DNA from: Nocardiopsis halophila DSM 44494
GTDB taxonomy: Bacteria > Actinomycetota > Actinomycetes > Streptosporangiales > Streptosporangiaceae
Assembly (NCBI RefSeq): GCF_000341245.1
Contig: NZ_ANAD01000012.1
Location: 1 to 46,813 of the forward strand
Direction of reading: 5' to 3'
DNA length: 46,813 bases
Position numbers and translations under genes: made by a program. This document shows, one piece after another, positions 15,850 through 23,872 of this stretch (positions within the stretch are counted from its first letter, which is position 1; every line of letters begins with the position of its first letter). Under the pieces are notes generated by a model. That model was not told the DNA's origin. It worked only from the letters and a program-made list of their open reading frames with translations, and did not search any database.

Positions 15850-17571
15850 GTGTCCAGCGGCCGCCACCGTCTCGAACAGCGCACCGGCTCCCGCACCCGC
15901 CGGGCGCTGGCCTCGCCCCTCGGCCTCACCGCCGCCGCCCTGGCCGTGATCGCCGCCGCCAGCCTCGCGGTGCCCGCCGCCCTGCGCTTGGCCGACTGCG
16001 GCCAGACGCGGTACCTGCGCATCTCCGGCACGCTGAGCATGGCCCCGCTGCTGCGCCAGGCCGCCGACGAGTTCAACGCCCAGGAGATGCGCTACGACGG
16101 CACCTGCGTGCTCGCCCAGGCCGACGAGACCGCACCGCACCGCATCATGACCGAGCTGTCCGGCGGCCCGGGCGGTGCGGCCGTCCGGCCGGACGTGTGG
16201 GTGCCCGAGTCCTCGGCCTGGGTGGAGCTGGCCCGGATCTCCGAGAGCGGCGCCCAGGCGGTGGAGACCGAGCCGCGCTCCCTGGCCGCCTCCCCGGTGG
16301 TGCTGGCGGCCCCGGAGGGCGCCGAAGGGGTGCGCGCCTCCGGCGGGACCGCCTGGGACCTGCTGCTCCCCGGCGAGCGCGACCCGGACCGGCCCATGGT
16401 GATGGTCGACCCCAACCGCGGCGTCGACGGCATGGCCGCCATGCACGCGGTACGCCGGGAGCTGGGCACCGGGGACGCGGCCGACACCGCCATGACGGAC
16501 TTCGTGCGCGACGTCCAGCTGGACACCGCGTTCGGCGAGATCGACCCCGCCGGCCTGTTCCCCGCCTCCGCGGACGAGGCGGCCGCACCGCTCGCGGTCC
16601 TGCCCGAGCAGGCCGTGGCCTCCTACAACGCCGGGTCCCCCGGCACGCCGCTGCGCGCGCACTACCCGTCCGAGGGCACGGTGATGCTCGACTACCCCTT
16701 CGTGAGCACCGGCGACGACCCGCGCATCCGCCAGGCCGCCCGGGACCTCTACGGGATCCTCGAGCGGCCCGCCTACCGCGAGCGGATGCGGGAGATGGGC
16801 TTCCGCGACCCCGACGGCGCCGCCTCCGGGCCGCTGGCCGAGGCCCCCGGCATCGCCCCGGAGGTGCCCGAGACCCACGAGGACCTCACCGGGGACGCTC
16901 TGCTGACCGCGCTGGACGACTGGAACCGGCTGTCCATGCACTCGCGCACCATCGTGCTGGCCGACGTCTCCGCGGCGATGGCCGACGACCTCAACGGCGG
17001 GCCCAGCCGCCTCGAGGTGACCCGCACCGCCGCCGAGACCGGCCTGGCGCTGTTCCCCGACCGGACCGACATGGGCCTGTGGCTGATGTCGGAGGAGTTC
17101 GGCTCCGACGGCCGCGACGTCGCCGCCGACCCGGGGCCGCTGGAGCAGGCCGTGGGCGAGGGGGGCGCCACCCGCCGCGAGGAGCTGCAGGAGGTCGCCG
17201 AGGACATCGAGGTCGCCGGGGGCGGGTCGCGGCTCTACGACAACATCCTGGACGCCTACCGGGAGGTGGAGGCCGGCTACGACGAGGACCGGATCAACTC
17301 GGTCATCGTGCTCACCGCCGGGTCCGACGAGGGGTCCAGCGACATCTCGCACTCCGAGCTCGTCGCCGAGCTTCAGGACCGCTTCGACCCCGAGCGCCCG
17401 GTCACCATGTTCATCATCGGCTTCGGCGCCCAGTCCGACCGCGAGGAGCTGGCCGCCATCGCCGAGGCGACCAGCGGGACCCTCTCGGTGACCGACGACC
17501 CCGGGGAGATCGGCGACATCTTTCTCAGCTCGATCTCGCGGCGCCTGTGCGTGCCCGACTGCGGCACCTGA
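15850..17571 (+). CDS. Membrane-anchored solute-binding/VWA protein with degenerate MIDAS
   Basis: 573 residues. After one N-terminal membrane segment (about residues 24-45) comes a phosphate-binding-type periplasmic fold (RISGTLSMAPLLRQAADEF, DVWVPESSAWVELA, ASPVVLAAPEG). A von Willebrand A domain starts near residue 365. The metal site that should read DxSxS is D372-V-S-A-A here, so the third MIDAS ligand is missing. The next gene encodes a paralogue with the same domain order and an intact site. The GTG start is preceded by GGAGAA. The two genes lie in tandem and may form a pair at the cell surface with one metal-binding and one non-binding partner. Function unknown. No transporter subunit is near, so uptake is not its evident job. 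Confidence 0.75.
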   Translation: MSSGRHRLEQRTGSRTRRALASPLGLTAAALAVIAAASLAVPAALRLADCGQTRYLRISGTLSMAPLLRQAADEFNAQEMRYDGTCVLAQADETAPHRIMTELSGGPGGAAVRPDVWVPESSAWVELARISESGAQAVETEPRSLAASPVVLAAPEGAEGVRASGGTAWDLLLPGERDPDRPMVMVDPNRGVDGMAAMHAVRRELGTGDAADTAMTDFVRDVQLDTAFGEIDPAGLFPASADEAAAPLAVLPEQAVASYNAGSPGTPLRAHYPSEGTVMLDYPFVSTGDDPRIRQAARDLYGILERPAYRERMREMGFRDPDGAASGPLAEAPGIAPEVPETHEDLTGDALLTALDDWNRLSMHSRTIVLADVSAAMADDLNGGPSRLEVTRTAAETGLALFPDRTDMGLWLMSEEFGSDGRDVAADPGPLEQAVGEGGATRREELQEVAEDIEVAGGGSRLYDNILDAYREVEAGYDEDRINSVIVLTAGSDEGSSDISHSELVAELQDRFDPERPVTMFIIGFGAQSDREELAAIAEATSGTLSVTDDPGEIGDIFLSSISRRLCVPDCGT

Positions 17572-17740
17572 GCGGCACCGGAAACGACGACCGGAACCGG
17601 GTCACCGGGGCTGACCGGAATCCCCTCTCGGGCCCATGACCACTGTTCACCCCAGAATCGGACTTCGCTAACCTTCCGAGGCACACGTCACAAACCCCCC
17701 ACCCCGACGCCCTACCCCCGAGACCACATCGAGGACCACC

Positions 17741-19528
17741 TTGGGACGCCACCGCGGTAATCACGCAGACGACGGAGACGCCGACCGGCGCGGCGCCGAG
17801 GGCCGCAGCCGCCGGCGCCGACGCCGCGGCGGGGCCGTCGCCGCGCTCTCGTCGGCCGCCGCCATCATCCTGGCCGTCGGCCTCACCGGCACCTACATCT
17901 TCCTCAACCAGAGCGGCTGCGGCGGCAAGGACATCGCCCTCGACGTCGCCGTGAGCCCCGAACTCACCACCGCGGTCCAGGGGGTGGCCCAGCAGTTCAA
18001 CGAGCAGGACTACGCGGTCGACGGCCAGTGCGTGCGGGTCAGCGCGCGCGGGATCGAGTCCGCCGACGTCGCCTACGGGATCACCGGCGGCGGCCCCACC
18101 ATGGGGGACACCGACTCCCAGGTGTGGATCCCCGACTCCTCGCTCTGGGTCAACTTCGTGCAGGAGAACTCCGGAGAGGGGGTCGTCAGCGACACCGGCA
18201 CCTCGGTGGCCGCCTCCCCGCTCGTGCTGGCCCAGCCCGAGGAGGTGGCCGAGAAGGACGACGAGGAGGCCTCCTGGGAGACGCTCGTGCCCACGTCCGC
18301 CCCCACCGAGGGGGAGTCGGGCAGCGACGTCCGCCTGGTCGACCCGGTGCGCAGCTCCGCCGGGCTGGCCACGCTGGCCCTGATCTCCGACGCCATCGGC
18401 GGCGGCGAGGACGACGAAGGGCAGGCCCAGCTCGTCGCGGCGATCCAGGCCCTGCAGGAGGGCGCCACCCCGAGCGAGGAGGCCGCCTTCGAGGCGTTCT
18501 CCGAGCAGAGCGCGGGCGACGGCGCCGCCCCCGTCCTGGTCCTGTCCGAGCAGGCCGCGGCCCGCTACAACCGCGACCACGCCGACACCCCGGCGCGCGT
18601 GCGCTACCCCGACACCGGCTCCTACACCCTCGACTACCCCTACGTCACCCGGACCGACGATCCGCTGACCACCCGCGCTGCCCAGGTCTTCCGCAGCGCG
18701 CTGGAGGAGGACGCGGCGCAGAAGCGCTTCCAGCGGGAGGGCTTCCGCACCCCGGACGGGGCGATCGACGGCGAGGCGCTGCCCGAGGAGCAGGGCTTCC
18801 AGGCCGACATCCCCGAGAACCTGCCCACGCCGAACAACGAGAGCGTCGAGCGCCTGACGAAGGCCTGGAACCAGTTCAAGCTCGGCACGCGCCTGCTGAC
18901 CATCGTCGACGTGTCGGGATCGATGCTGGAAGAGGTCCCGGGGACCGGGATGAGCCGCATGCAGGTCACCACCGCCGCCGCCGAGCAGGGCCTGTCGCTG
19001 TTCAACGACAGCACCGAGCTGGGGCTGTGGGAGTTCTCCACGGGGCTGGACGGCGACCTGGACCACCGCGAGCTGCTGCCCATCCAGGAGCTGGCCGGCG
19101 AGGGCGCCGACAGCGCCACGCACCAGCAGGACGTCGCCGCGCGGCTGGGCGGCATGGAGCCGGTGCCCGACGGCAACACCGGGCTGTACGACACCTACCT
19201 GGCCGCCTACCGGGAGATGGCCTCGTCCTACAAGTCCGACAAGGTCAACGCCATCCTGATGCTGACCGACGGCAACAACGACGACCCGGACGGCATCGAT
19301 CTCGACCAGCTCGCCTCCACCATCGAGGAGGAGTCCAACCCCCACCACCCGATCCCGGTGTTCACCATCGCCTTCGGGCCGGGCATCGACCTCGAGCCGA
19401 TGGAGCAGGTGGCCGAGCTGACCGGGGGCGAGGCCTACAAGACCGAGAACCCCGCCGAGATCGGCGACATCTTCCTGCAGGCCTTCTCCCAGCGGCTGGA
19501 GAACCAGGAGGGGCAGGGCGGGGCGTAG
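17741..19528 (+). CDS. Membrane-anchored solute-binding/VWA protein with intact MIDAS
   Basis: 595 residues, TTG start with GAGGA 5 nt before it. A very basic cytoplasmic tail (RRGAEGRSRRRRRRGG) leads to one membrane segment (AAAIILAVGLTGTYIFLNQS), then a solute-binding-type fold (ELTTAVQGVAQQFNEQD, QVWIPDSSLWVNF, ASPLVLAQPEE). A C-terminal VWA domain carries the MIDAS D390-V-S392-G-S394 and a later LMLTDGNNDD strand. It is a clear paralogue of the preceding gene: the pattern LDYPYV, EIGDIFL and the order of blocks are shared. VWA domains bind protein partners through Mg2+, so this may be an adhesion- or complex-forming surface protein. The role of the binding fold is unknown. Confidence 0.78.
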   Translation: MGRHRGNHADDGDADRRGAEGRSRRRRRRGGAVAALSSAAAIILAVGLTGTYIFLNQSGCGGKDIALDVAVSPELTTAVQGVAQQFNEQDYAVDGQCVRVSARGIESADVAYGITGGGPTMGDTDSQVWIPDSSLWVNFVQENSGEGVVSDTGTSVAASPLVLAQPEEVAEKDDEEASWETLVPTSAPTEGESGSDVRLVDPVRSSAGLATLALISDAIGGGEDDEGQAQLVAAIQALQEGATPSEEAAFEAFSEQSAGDGAAPVLVLSEQAAARYNRDHADTPARVRYPDTGSYTLDYPYVTRTDDPLTTRAAQVFRSALEEDAAQKRFQREGFRTPDGAIDGEALPEEQGFQADIPENLPTPNNESVERLTKAWNQFKLGTRLLTIVDVSGSMLEEVPGTGMSRMQVTTAAAEQGLSLFNDSTELGLWEFSTGLDGDLDHRELLPIQELAGEGADSATHQQDVAARLGGMEPVPDGNTGLYDTYLAAYREMASSYKSDKVNAILMLTDGNNDDPDGIDLDQLASTIEEESNPHHPIPVFTIAFGPGIDLEPMEQVAELTGGEAYKTENPAEIGDIFLQAFSQRLENQEGQGGA

Positions 19529-19711
19529 CCCGCCGGGCCTGCCGGGCCGCCCGTGACCGGATTCGGCCAGGGGCGGCCCGGAAATTCGGTCCGAAACCCG
19601 ATGATCGTGACCGTTAGATCCCTGTTCCCCCCACGCCGGGACCTATGGACTAATCGCCCCGCCTCGCGTACTCAGAAAAGTGGTTGTGGTGTGCGACGGA
19701 GGGTGGCGGCC

Positions 19712-20386
19712 GTGGCCGACGCATGGATGCCGGGCGCCGGACGGGTGGAGTGCACCTTCACCCCTGAAGGGCCGTTCCACGGGGGCGCACCCCGCGCGGT
19801 ATGGCGAACCACGGAGTCGGATCCGGCGGCGCTCAGCGCGCGCTCCGTCGCCGAACGCCTCGACTCCGAGGGGCGCTCCACGCACCTGGTGTGGAACCCC
19901 CTCACGGGCGAGGTCGCCCAACTCCTGCCGGCCACCGCGCCGGCCAGTGGAGAGCTGCTCGGGGACGGAACCGACCGCGCCCACGAAGGGCGCGCGTGCG
20001 TGATCGTGACCGTCGTGGGACGGTCCGACGAGCCCTTCACCGACGGGCCGTTGAAGGGCATCGATCCGATCCTGCGCTGGCTGGCCGTGTGGGGCGTGGC
20101 GCGCGCGTGGCCCCCCGGACCGCCGCCCGCAGCGGCGACGCCGGTTCGGGACCCCGTCGCCGAACGGGCGTGGGGCCGCTCGGGCCACTTCGGCGCCTCA
20201 CAGGTGCCGGGGGTCGGCGGCCACGGTCCCGGCGAGATCGACGTGCAGCGGCTCCTCTCCCCCTCCCCGGAGCGCCCCAGGGCCCGGCTGTCGGGGCCGC
20301 GCGGGCGCCCGGCCCCTCTTCCCGGGCCCGCGCCGCAGGAGGGGTCCGACAACCCCCTCGACGCCTCGTACGCGGTCAGGCGGTGA
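19712..20386 (+). CDS. N-acetylmuramoyl-L-alanine amidase-like (endolysin-type) protein
   Basis: 224 residues. The body THLVWNPLTGEVAQLLPA, then CVIVTVVGRSDEPFTDGPLKG, then LRWLAVWGVARAWPPGPPP, then SGHFGASQVPG and PGEIDVQRLL follows the order of an amidase_2-like fold found in actinobacterial proteins and phage lysins. The GHSQVPG-type zinc motif reads HFGASQVPG here: one His is present, the second expected His is Ala. Enzyme activity is therefore uncertain. No signal peptide is seen. GTG 19712 was chosen because GGAGGG lies 8 nt before it; frames starting further upstream add a poor-quality segment. A Pro/Arg-rich tail of about 45 residues follows the domain. Confidence 0.6.
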   Translation: MADAWMPGAGRVECTFTPEGPFHGGAPRAVWRTTESDPAALSARSVAERLDSEGRSTHLVWNPLTGEVAQLLPATAPASGELLGDGTDRAHEGRACVIVTVVGRSDEPFTDGPLKGIDPILRWLAVWGVARAWPPGPPPAAATPVRDPVAERAWGRSGHFGASQVPGVGGHGPGEIDVQRLLSPSPERPRARLSGPRGRPAPLPGPAPQEGSDNPLDASYAVRR

Positions 20387-20433
20387 AGGCCGTCAGGGGC
20401 ACCTGCGCGGACCTGCACGGTCGCCGGACCCCT

Positions 20434-20439
20434 TAGTCT
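20434..20439 (+). promoter_or_regulatory. -10 element, leaderless start of the DUF2510 gene
   Basis: TAGTCT ends 7 nt before the ATG at 20447 and no ribosome-binding sequence lies between them, which fits a leaderless transcript. Confidence 0.55.
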
Positions 20440-20446
20440 GTCCGCC

Positions 20447-22492
20447 ATGGGTGGAACGATCGAGCCAGGCTGGTACCACGACCCGCACGGCGGTGACGGC
20501 CGGCTCCGGTGGTGGAACGGGCAGGAGTGGACCCAGCACGTCCGCAACCTGTCGGATCTGCGGCCGGACGCGTCGGGGGGTGCGGCCGCGGGCTCCGCGG
20601 GCGAAGACGACGAACCGACCGCCGACCTCGGCGGGGGCCGGAGCGCGTCTACGGACGAGACGCCCCCCTCCTCTCAGGGGTCGTCGTTCCCCTCCACGCC
20701 CGACGAGGCGACCCTCCCGCGTTCCCAGGGAGCATCCTTCCCCCCGGCGCCGGACGAGTCGACCATCCCGACCGGCGGCGGCATCGACGCCGGAGGCGCC
20801 CCCATCGGGGACGAGCCCTCGACGATGCGGATCCCGCCGTCCTCCGGCTCCGATCACGGGGCGCAGTACGGCGGCCCCTCCTCCGCGGCACCTGAGGCTC
20901 CCTCCTACGGGGACGAGCCCAGCACGATGCGCATCGACGCCGCCGCGGCGGCGTCGTACACCTCCTCCCACGCCACACCGTCCGCACCGGCCCCCGGCCA
21001 GGACGACGAAGAACCCACAGCCGACCTCGGCGGCTCGACCATGCGCATCGACCCCGCCGCAGCCGCCTCCTACACCTCCTCCCACGCCACACCAGGACAC
21101 GATCCGCCCGCGGACTCCACCATGCGGGTCGACCCCTTCACGAACGCCGCCGAGCGCACGGACGACCTCTCCGAGCACACCGACGGCCCCACCGAGCGCA
21201 CCGACGACCTCAGCGGCCCGTCGGCGGAGCCCCGGACGGCGGTCTTCCAGCCCGGTCAGGCCGACGAGCCGCGGACCGCCGTGTTCAACCCGGACGAACC
21301 GGCGCTGGCCGAATCCGGGGGTACCGGCGACGGCGAGGAGAAGCGCGGCGGCTTCAACCGCTTCTTCGGCGACCTGAAGGAGGGCTTCTCCGAGATCGCC
21401 GAAGAGCGCAGACAGCAGCGCGAGGAGGCCCGTAAGAAGGCCGAGGAGGAGGCCCGCCAGAGGCAGGAGGCACAGGCCGCCGAGGCAAAACGCCAGGCCG
21501 AGGAGCAGCAGCGCCTCGCCGAGCAGGCGCAGGAGGCGGGGAGGCAGCAGGGCCCCGAGGGCACGCCCGGCACCGCCTTCCAGGGGCCGAGCGGTGCCTA
21601 CCCCGGCGCGGAGGCCCACGGGGCCGAGCAGGGCCGTCCTCCGTCCGGGCCGCAGCAGCCCTACCCCGGACCGGGCGGCCCCGACCGGGGCTTTCCCCCG
21701 TCCGGACCGCATCCGGGCGCCGGCCACCAGCCTCCGCCGTACCCGGGGGCTCCGATGGGACCCGGCCCCGACCAGGGCCGCCCTCCCTCCGGACCTCAGC
21801 AGCCCTACCCCGGCCCCTCTGGGCCGCAGCAGCCTTACCCCAGCCCTTCCGGCCCTCAGCCTCCCTACCCCGGCGCCCCCATGGGCGCCCCGGGCCCCGG
21901 CGGTCCGGGCGGCCCCGGCGGTCCGGAGCAGCCCCCGCCCCCGCCCCCGTTCCCCGGACCGGGCGGGCCGGGCGGGCCGATGGGCGCTCCAGGCGGCCCC
22001 GGCGGTCCGGACCAGGGGTTCCCGCCCGGCGGCCCGCCGCCGTACCCGGGCGCTCCGATGGGACCCGGCCCCGACCAGGGCCGCCCTCCGTCCGGGCCGC
22101 AGCAGCCCTACCCCGGACCGGGCGGCCCCCAGCCGCCGTACCCGGGCCCGGCAGGGGCTCCGCCCGGCTTCCCCGGACCCGAGGGACACGGACCGCATCC
22201 GGGCCCCGGCGGCCCGATGCCGCCCCCGCACGCCCATGCCCCCGGCCCCATGCCGCAGGAGCCCAACCCCTACGGCGGCGGCCCGTCGCCCTACGGCCCG
22301 CCGCAGGGGCCGACGGGCGGCAACGCCCCCCAGGGGCGCTCCGGCAGGCGCAAGAAGGAGAAGAAGGGCGGTTGCGGCTGCTTCGGCTGCGGCACGGTCC
22401 TGGTCGTGGTGCTGCTGGTCCTGGTCGTCATCGGCGCCTACCTCCAGTACTCGGGGACGCTCGACGTCGTCTGGCTGCTGTTCGGGGTCTGA
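20447..22492 (+). CDS. DUF2510 proline-rich membrane protein
   Basis: 681 residues. The first 30 residues are a DUF2510 motif (EPGWYHDPHGGDGRLRWWNG, then QEWTQH). Then come a Ser/Thr/Asp-rich region with repeated STMRID and SYTSSHATP blocks (about residues 40-250), a charged coiled-coil segment (FGDLKEGFSEIAEERRQQRE and onward to about 370), and a long Pro/Gly-rich region with repeats of PYPGAPMG and PSGPQQPYPG (about 380-630). Near the C-terminus are a basic and Cys-rich stretch (KKGGCGCFGCG) and one membrane helix (VLVVVLLVLVVIGAYL). It should be tail-anchored with most of the chain in the cytoplasm. The repeated TMRI blocks could be Ser/Thr kinase sites; this is inference. Function unknown. 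Confidence 0.8.
   Translation: MGGTIEPGWYHDPHGGDGRLRWWNGQEWTQHVRNLSDLRPDASGGAAAGSAGEDDEPTADLGGGRSASTDETPPSSQGSSFPSTPDEATLPRSQGASFPPAPDESTIPTGGGIDAGGAPIGDEPSTMRIPPSSGSDHGAQYGGPSSAAPEAPSYGDEPSTMRIDAAAAASYTSSHATPSAPAPGQDDEEPTADLGGSTMRIDPAAAASYTSSHATPGHDPPADSTMRVDPFTNAAERTDDLSEHTDGPTERTDDLSGPSAEPRTAVFQPGQADEPRTAVFNPDEPALAESGGTGDGEEKRGGFNRFFGDLKEGFSEIAEERRQQREEARKKAEEEARQRQEAQAAEAKRQAEEQQRLAEQAQEAGRQQGPEGTPGTAFQGPSGAYPGAEAHGAEQGRPPSGPQQPYPGPGGPDRGFPPSGPHPGAGHQPPPYPGAPMGPGPDQGRPPSGPQQPYPGPSGPQQPYPSPSGPQPPYPGAPMGAPGPGGPGGPGGPEQPPPPPPFPGPGGPGGPMGAPGGPGGPDQGFPPGGPPPYPGAPMGPGPDQGRPPSGPQQPYPGPGGPQPPYPGPAGAPPGFPGPEGHGPHPGPGGPMPPPHAHAPGPMPQEPNPYGGGPSPYGPPQGPTGGNAPQGRSGRRKKEKKGGCGCFGCGTVLVVVLLVLVVIGAYLQYSGTLDVVWLLFGV
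20924..21093 (+). repeat. Direct repeat inside the DUF2510 gene (56-bp units)
   Basis: Two in-frame copies at 20924-20979 and 21038-21093 encode TMRIDxAAAASYTSSHATP. They differ at only a few mostly silent positions. Confidence 0.8.
21734..22116 (+). repeat. Direct repeat in the proline-rich region (80-bp units)
   Basis: Copies at 21734-21813 and 22037-22116, 303 bp apart, are nearly identical and encode PPYPGAPMGPGPDQGRPPSG followed by PQQPYPG. A shorter related copy ends near 21672. Such repeats are likely to vary in number between strains and to cause assembly trouble. Confidence 0.85.
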
Positions 22493-22537
22493 GCGGCCGT
22501 CGGGCGGAGCGGCCCGCCAGGGATTCGCAGCGCACGC

Positions 22538-22570
22538 GCGGGGACCGGTCCGATCGGGGCCGGTCCCCGC
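22538..22570 (+). terminator. Intrinsic terminator after the DUF2510 gene
   Basis: An 11-bp perfect stem (GCGGGGACCGG at 22538-22548 with CCGGTCCCCGC at 22560-22570) is followed by CCTTCTTCTCCC, a pyrimidine-rich tail. Confidence 0.75.
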
Positions 22571-22638
22571 CCTTCTTCTCCCTCCGGCCCTGCCCCCGCC
22601 ACCGCCTCCGGTGGAAAACCGCACGTCGCAAATGGGCC

Positions 22639-22644
22639 TAAGCT
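22639..22644 (+). promoter_or_regulatory. -10 element, leaderless start of orn
   Basis: TAAGCT ends 7 nt before the ATG at 22652. No Shine-Dalgarno sequence is present, so the orn transcript is probably leaderless. Confidence 0.6.
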
Positions 22645-22651
22645 GTCCGGT

Positions 22652-23296
22652 ATGAATGACTCCCTGGTGTGGATCGACTGCGAGATGACCGGGCTGGACC
22701 TGGAGAACGACGCCCTGATCGAGGTGGCGTGCGTCGTGACCGACGGCCAGCTGAACCTGCTGGACGAGGGCCTGGACATCGTCATCAAACCGCCGCAGTC
22801 GGCTCTTGAACACATGGGGGACTTCGTCACCAAGATGCACACCGACTCCGGGCTCATCGACGAGCTGGACAACGGTGTGACGCTCCAGGAGGCCGAGGAA
22901 CGGGTGCTGGAGTACATCAAGCGCTTCGTGCCCGAGCCGAAGAAGGCTCCGCTGTGCGGCAACTCGATCGCCACGGACCGGCTGTTCATCGCCCGTGACA
23001 TGCCCCGCATCGACGACTTCCTGCACTACCGCATGGTGGACGTGTCGAGCATCAAGGAGCTGCTGCGGCGCTGGTACCCGAGGGTGTACTTCAACAGCCC
23101 GGAGAAGCACGGCGGCCACCGCGCGCTCGCCGACATCACCGAGAGCATCCAGGAGCTCCGCTACTACCGCGCGGCCGCCTTCGTCACCCCTCCGGGACCC
23201 GACACCTCCACGGTCCGCTCCGTGTCCGCAGAGGTCGCCGCCGGCGGGACCGGCCTCCCCCAGGGCGCCGACGCCGGGCAGCGGGGGGACCATTGA
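22652..23296 (+). CDS. orn: Oligoribonuclease
   Basis: 214 residues. A DEDDh 3'-5' exonuclease that degrades 2-5 nt RNA and the linear products of c-di-GMP breakdown. Exo I is [10 protein letters not shown] (Asp and Glu). Exo II is the segment around [10 protein letters not shown] (Asp). Exo III is [10 protein letters not shown] (His and Asp). The conserved [11 protein letters not shown] and [13 protein letters not shown] blocks confirm Orn over other DEDD enzymes. A C-terminal tail of about 30 residues beyond the usual end (after RYYRAAAFV) is Gly/Pro-rich. The gene is followed directly by tRNA-His, whose promoter overlaps the orn stop codon. Confidence 0.95.
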   Translation: MNDSLVWIDCEMTGLDLENDALIEVACVVTDGQLNLLDEGLDIVIKPPQSALEHMGDFVTKMHTDSGLIDELDNGVTLQEAEERVLEYIKRFVPEPKKAPLCGNSIATDRLFIARDMPRIDDFLHYRMVDVSSIKELLRRWYPRVYFNSPEKHGGHRALADITESIQELRYYRAAAFVTPPGPDTSTVRSVSAEVAAGGTGLPQGADAGQRGDH

Positions 23297-23325
23297 CCGA
23301 AGCACTCGCCGGAGTCCGCTAGACT
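23293..23325 (+). promoter_or_regulatory. Probable promoter of tRNA-His
   Basis: TTGACC (23293-23298, overlapping the orn stop) and TAGACT (23320-23325) resemble -35 and -10 hexamers. The 21-nt spacing is longer than ideal. The tRNA begins 55 nt after the -10. Confidence 0.45.
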
Positions 23326-23380
23326 CTTCATCAGAACGCGGGAGACAACCGGTCAAGACCGGCGTAGCCCGCGGCACCAT

Positions 23381-23457
23381 GGTGGGTGTAGCTCAGTTGG
23401 CAGAGCACTTGGTTGTGGTCCAAGAAGTCGGGGGTTCAAGTCCCCTCACTCACCCCA
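23381..23457 (+). tRNA. tRNA-His (anticodon GTG)
   Basis: A full cloverleaf can be drawn. The acceptor arm GTGGGTG (23382-23388) pairs with CACTCAC (23447-23453). The D arm is GCTC...GAGC, the anticodon loop TTGTGGT holds GTG, and the T arm is GGGG(G)TTCAAGTCCCC. The extra G at 23381 is the G-1 found only in tRNA-His and faces C73. CCA is encoded (23455-23457). Confidence 0.97.
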
Positions 23458-23460
23458 CGG

Positions 23461-23498
23461 GAAGGCCCCGGCCGTCGCGACAGACGGCCGGGGCCTTC
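23461..23498 (+). terminator. Intrinsic terminator of tRNA-His
   Basis: A perfect 16-bp stem (GAAGGCCCCGGCCGTC at 23461-23476 with its complement at 23483-23498, 6-nt loop) starts 4 nt after the CCA end. Confidence 0.88.
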
Positions 23499-23631
23499 TG
23501 CATGCGGCAGAGGGGCCCGGTCGTTCCCGGCCCGGCGTCTGGAATCGGCGCGCCCGCCTTGTCTCCGTTGGCTCCGCAGAGCCGCTGTCCTGCGGACGCG
23601 GCCTGGCAGGGACCGGGGTCGGCGATCGTGC

Positions 23632-23685
23632 GTGGTGAAGTCACCACTCCAGGCCATCGATAGTGGCGATTCCACCACTGTCGAT
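23632..23685. promoter_or_regulatory. Two adjacent inverted repeats upstream of the zinc-ribbon gene
   Basis: GTGGTGA-AG-TCACCAC (23632-23647) is a perfect 7-bp dyad. Nine bases later ATCGATAGTGG (23656-23666) faces CCACTGTCGAT (23675-23685) with one mismatch in 11. They lie about 190 bp before the GTG at 23873, in an otherwise empty stretch from 23499 to 23872. This looks like a regulator binding region. No matching pair was seen before the paralogue at 29875. Confidence 0.45.
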
Positions 23686-23872
23686 AGGCGGCGGGGCCGA
23701 TACCGGAACGACAGCGAGCCGAAAACGAGCCGAGGTGTTCCCCGGTCGCCTGCCCTTCTCCCTCCCGCCCCGAGACCGGAAGCGGACCGGGGGCACCACG
23801 CCGTGCTCGGTTACCATTCCCCTGAGTGGGCCCCTCCCCGCGAACGTCGACACGCCCCCAGGGAGTTCGCCG

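Noticed and set aside
15037-17352. 771-codon minus-strand frame across the first VWA gene
   Set aside because: Only its last 180 codons are real (the SSI-like protein). The rest is the shadow of the plus-strand VWA gene.
20393-23380. 995-codon minus-strand frame over the DUF2510 and orn genes
   Set aside because: Low-complexity Arg/Gly/Val text opposite two well-supported plus-strand genes.
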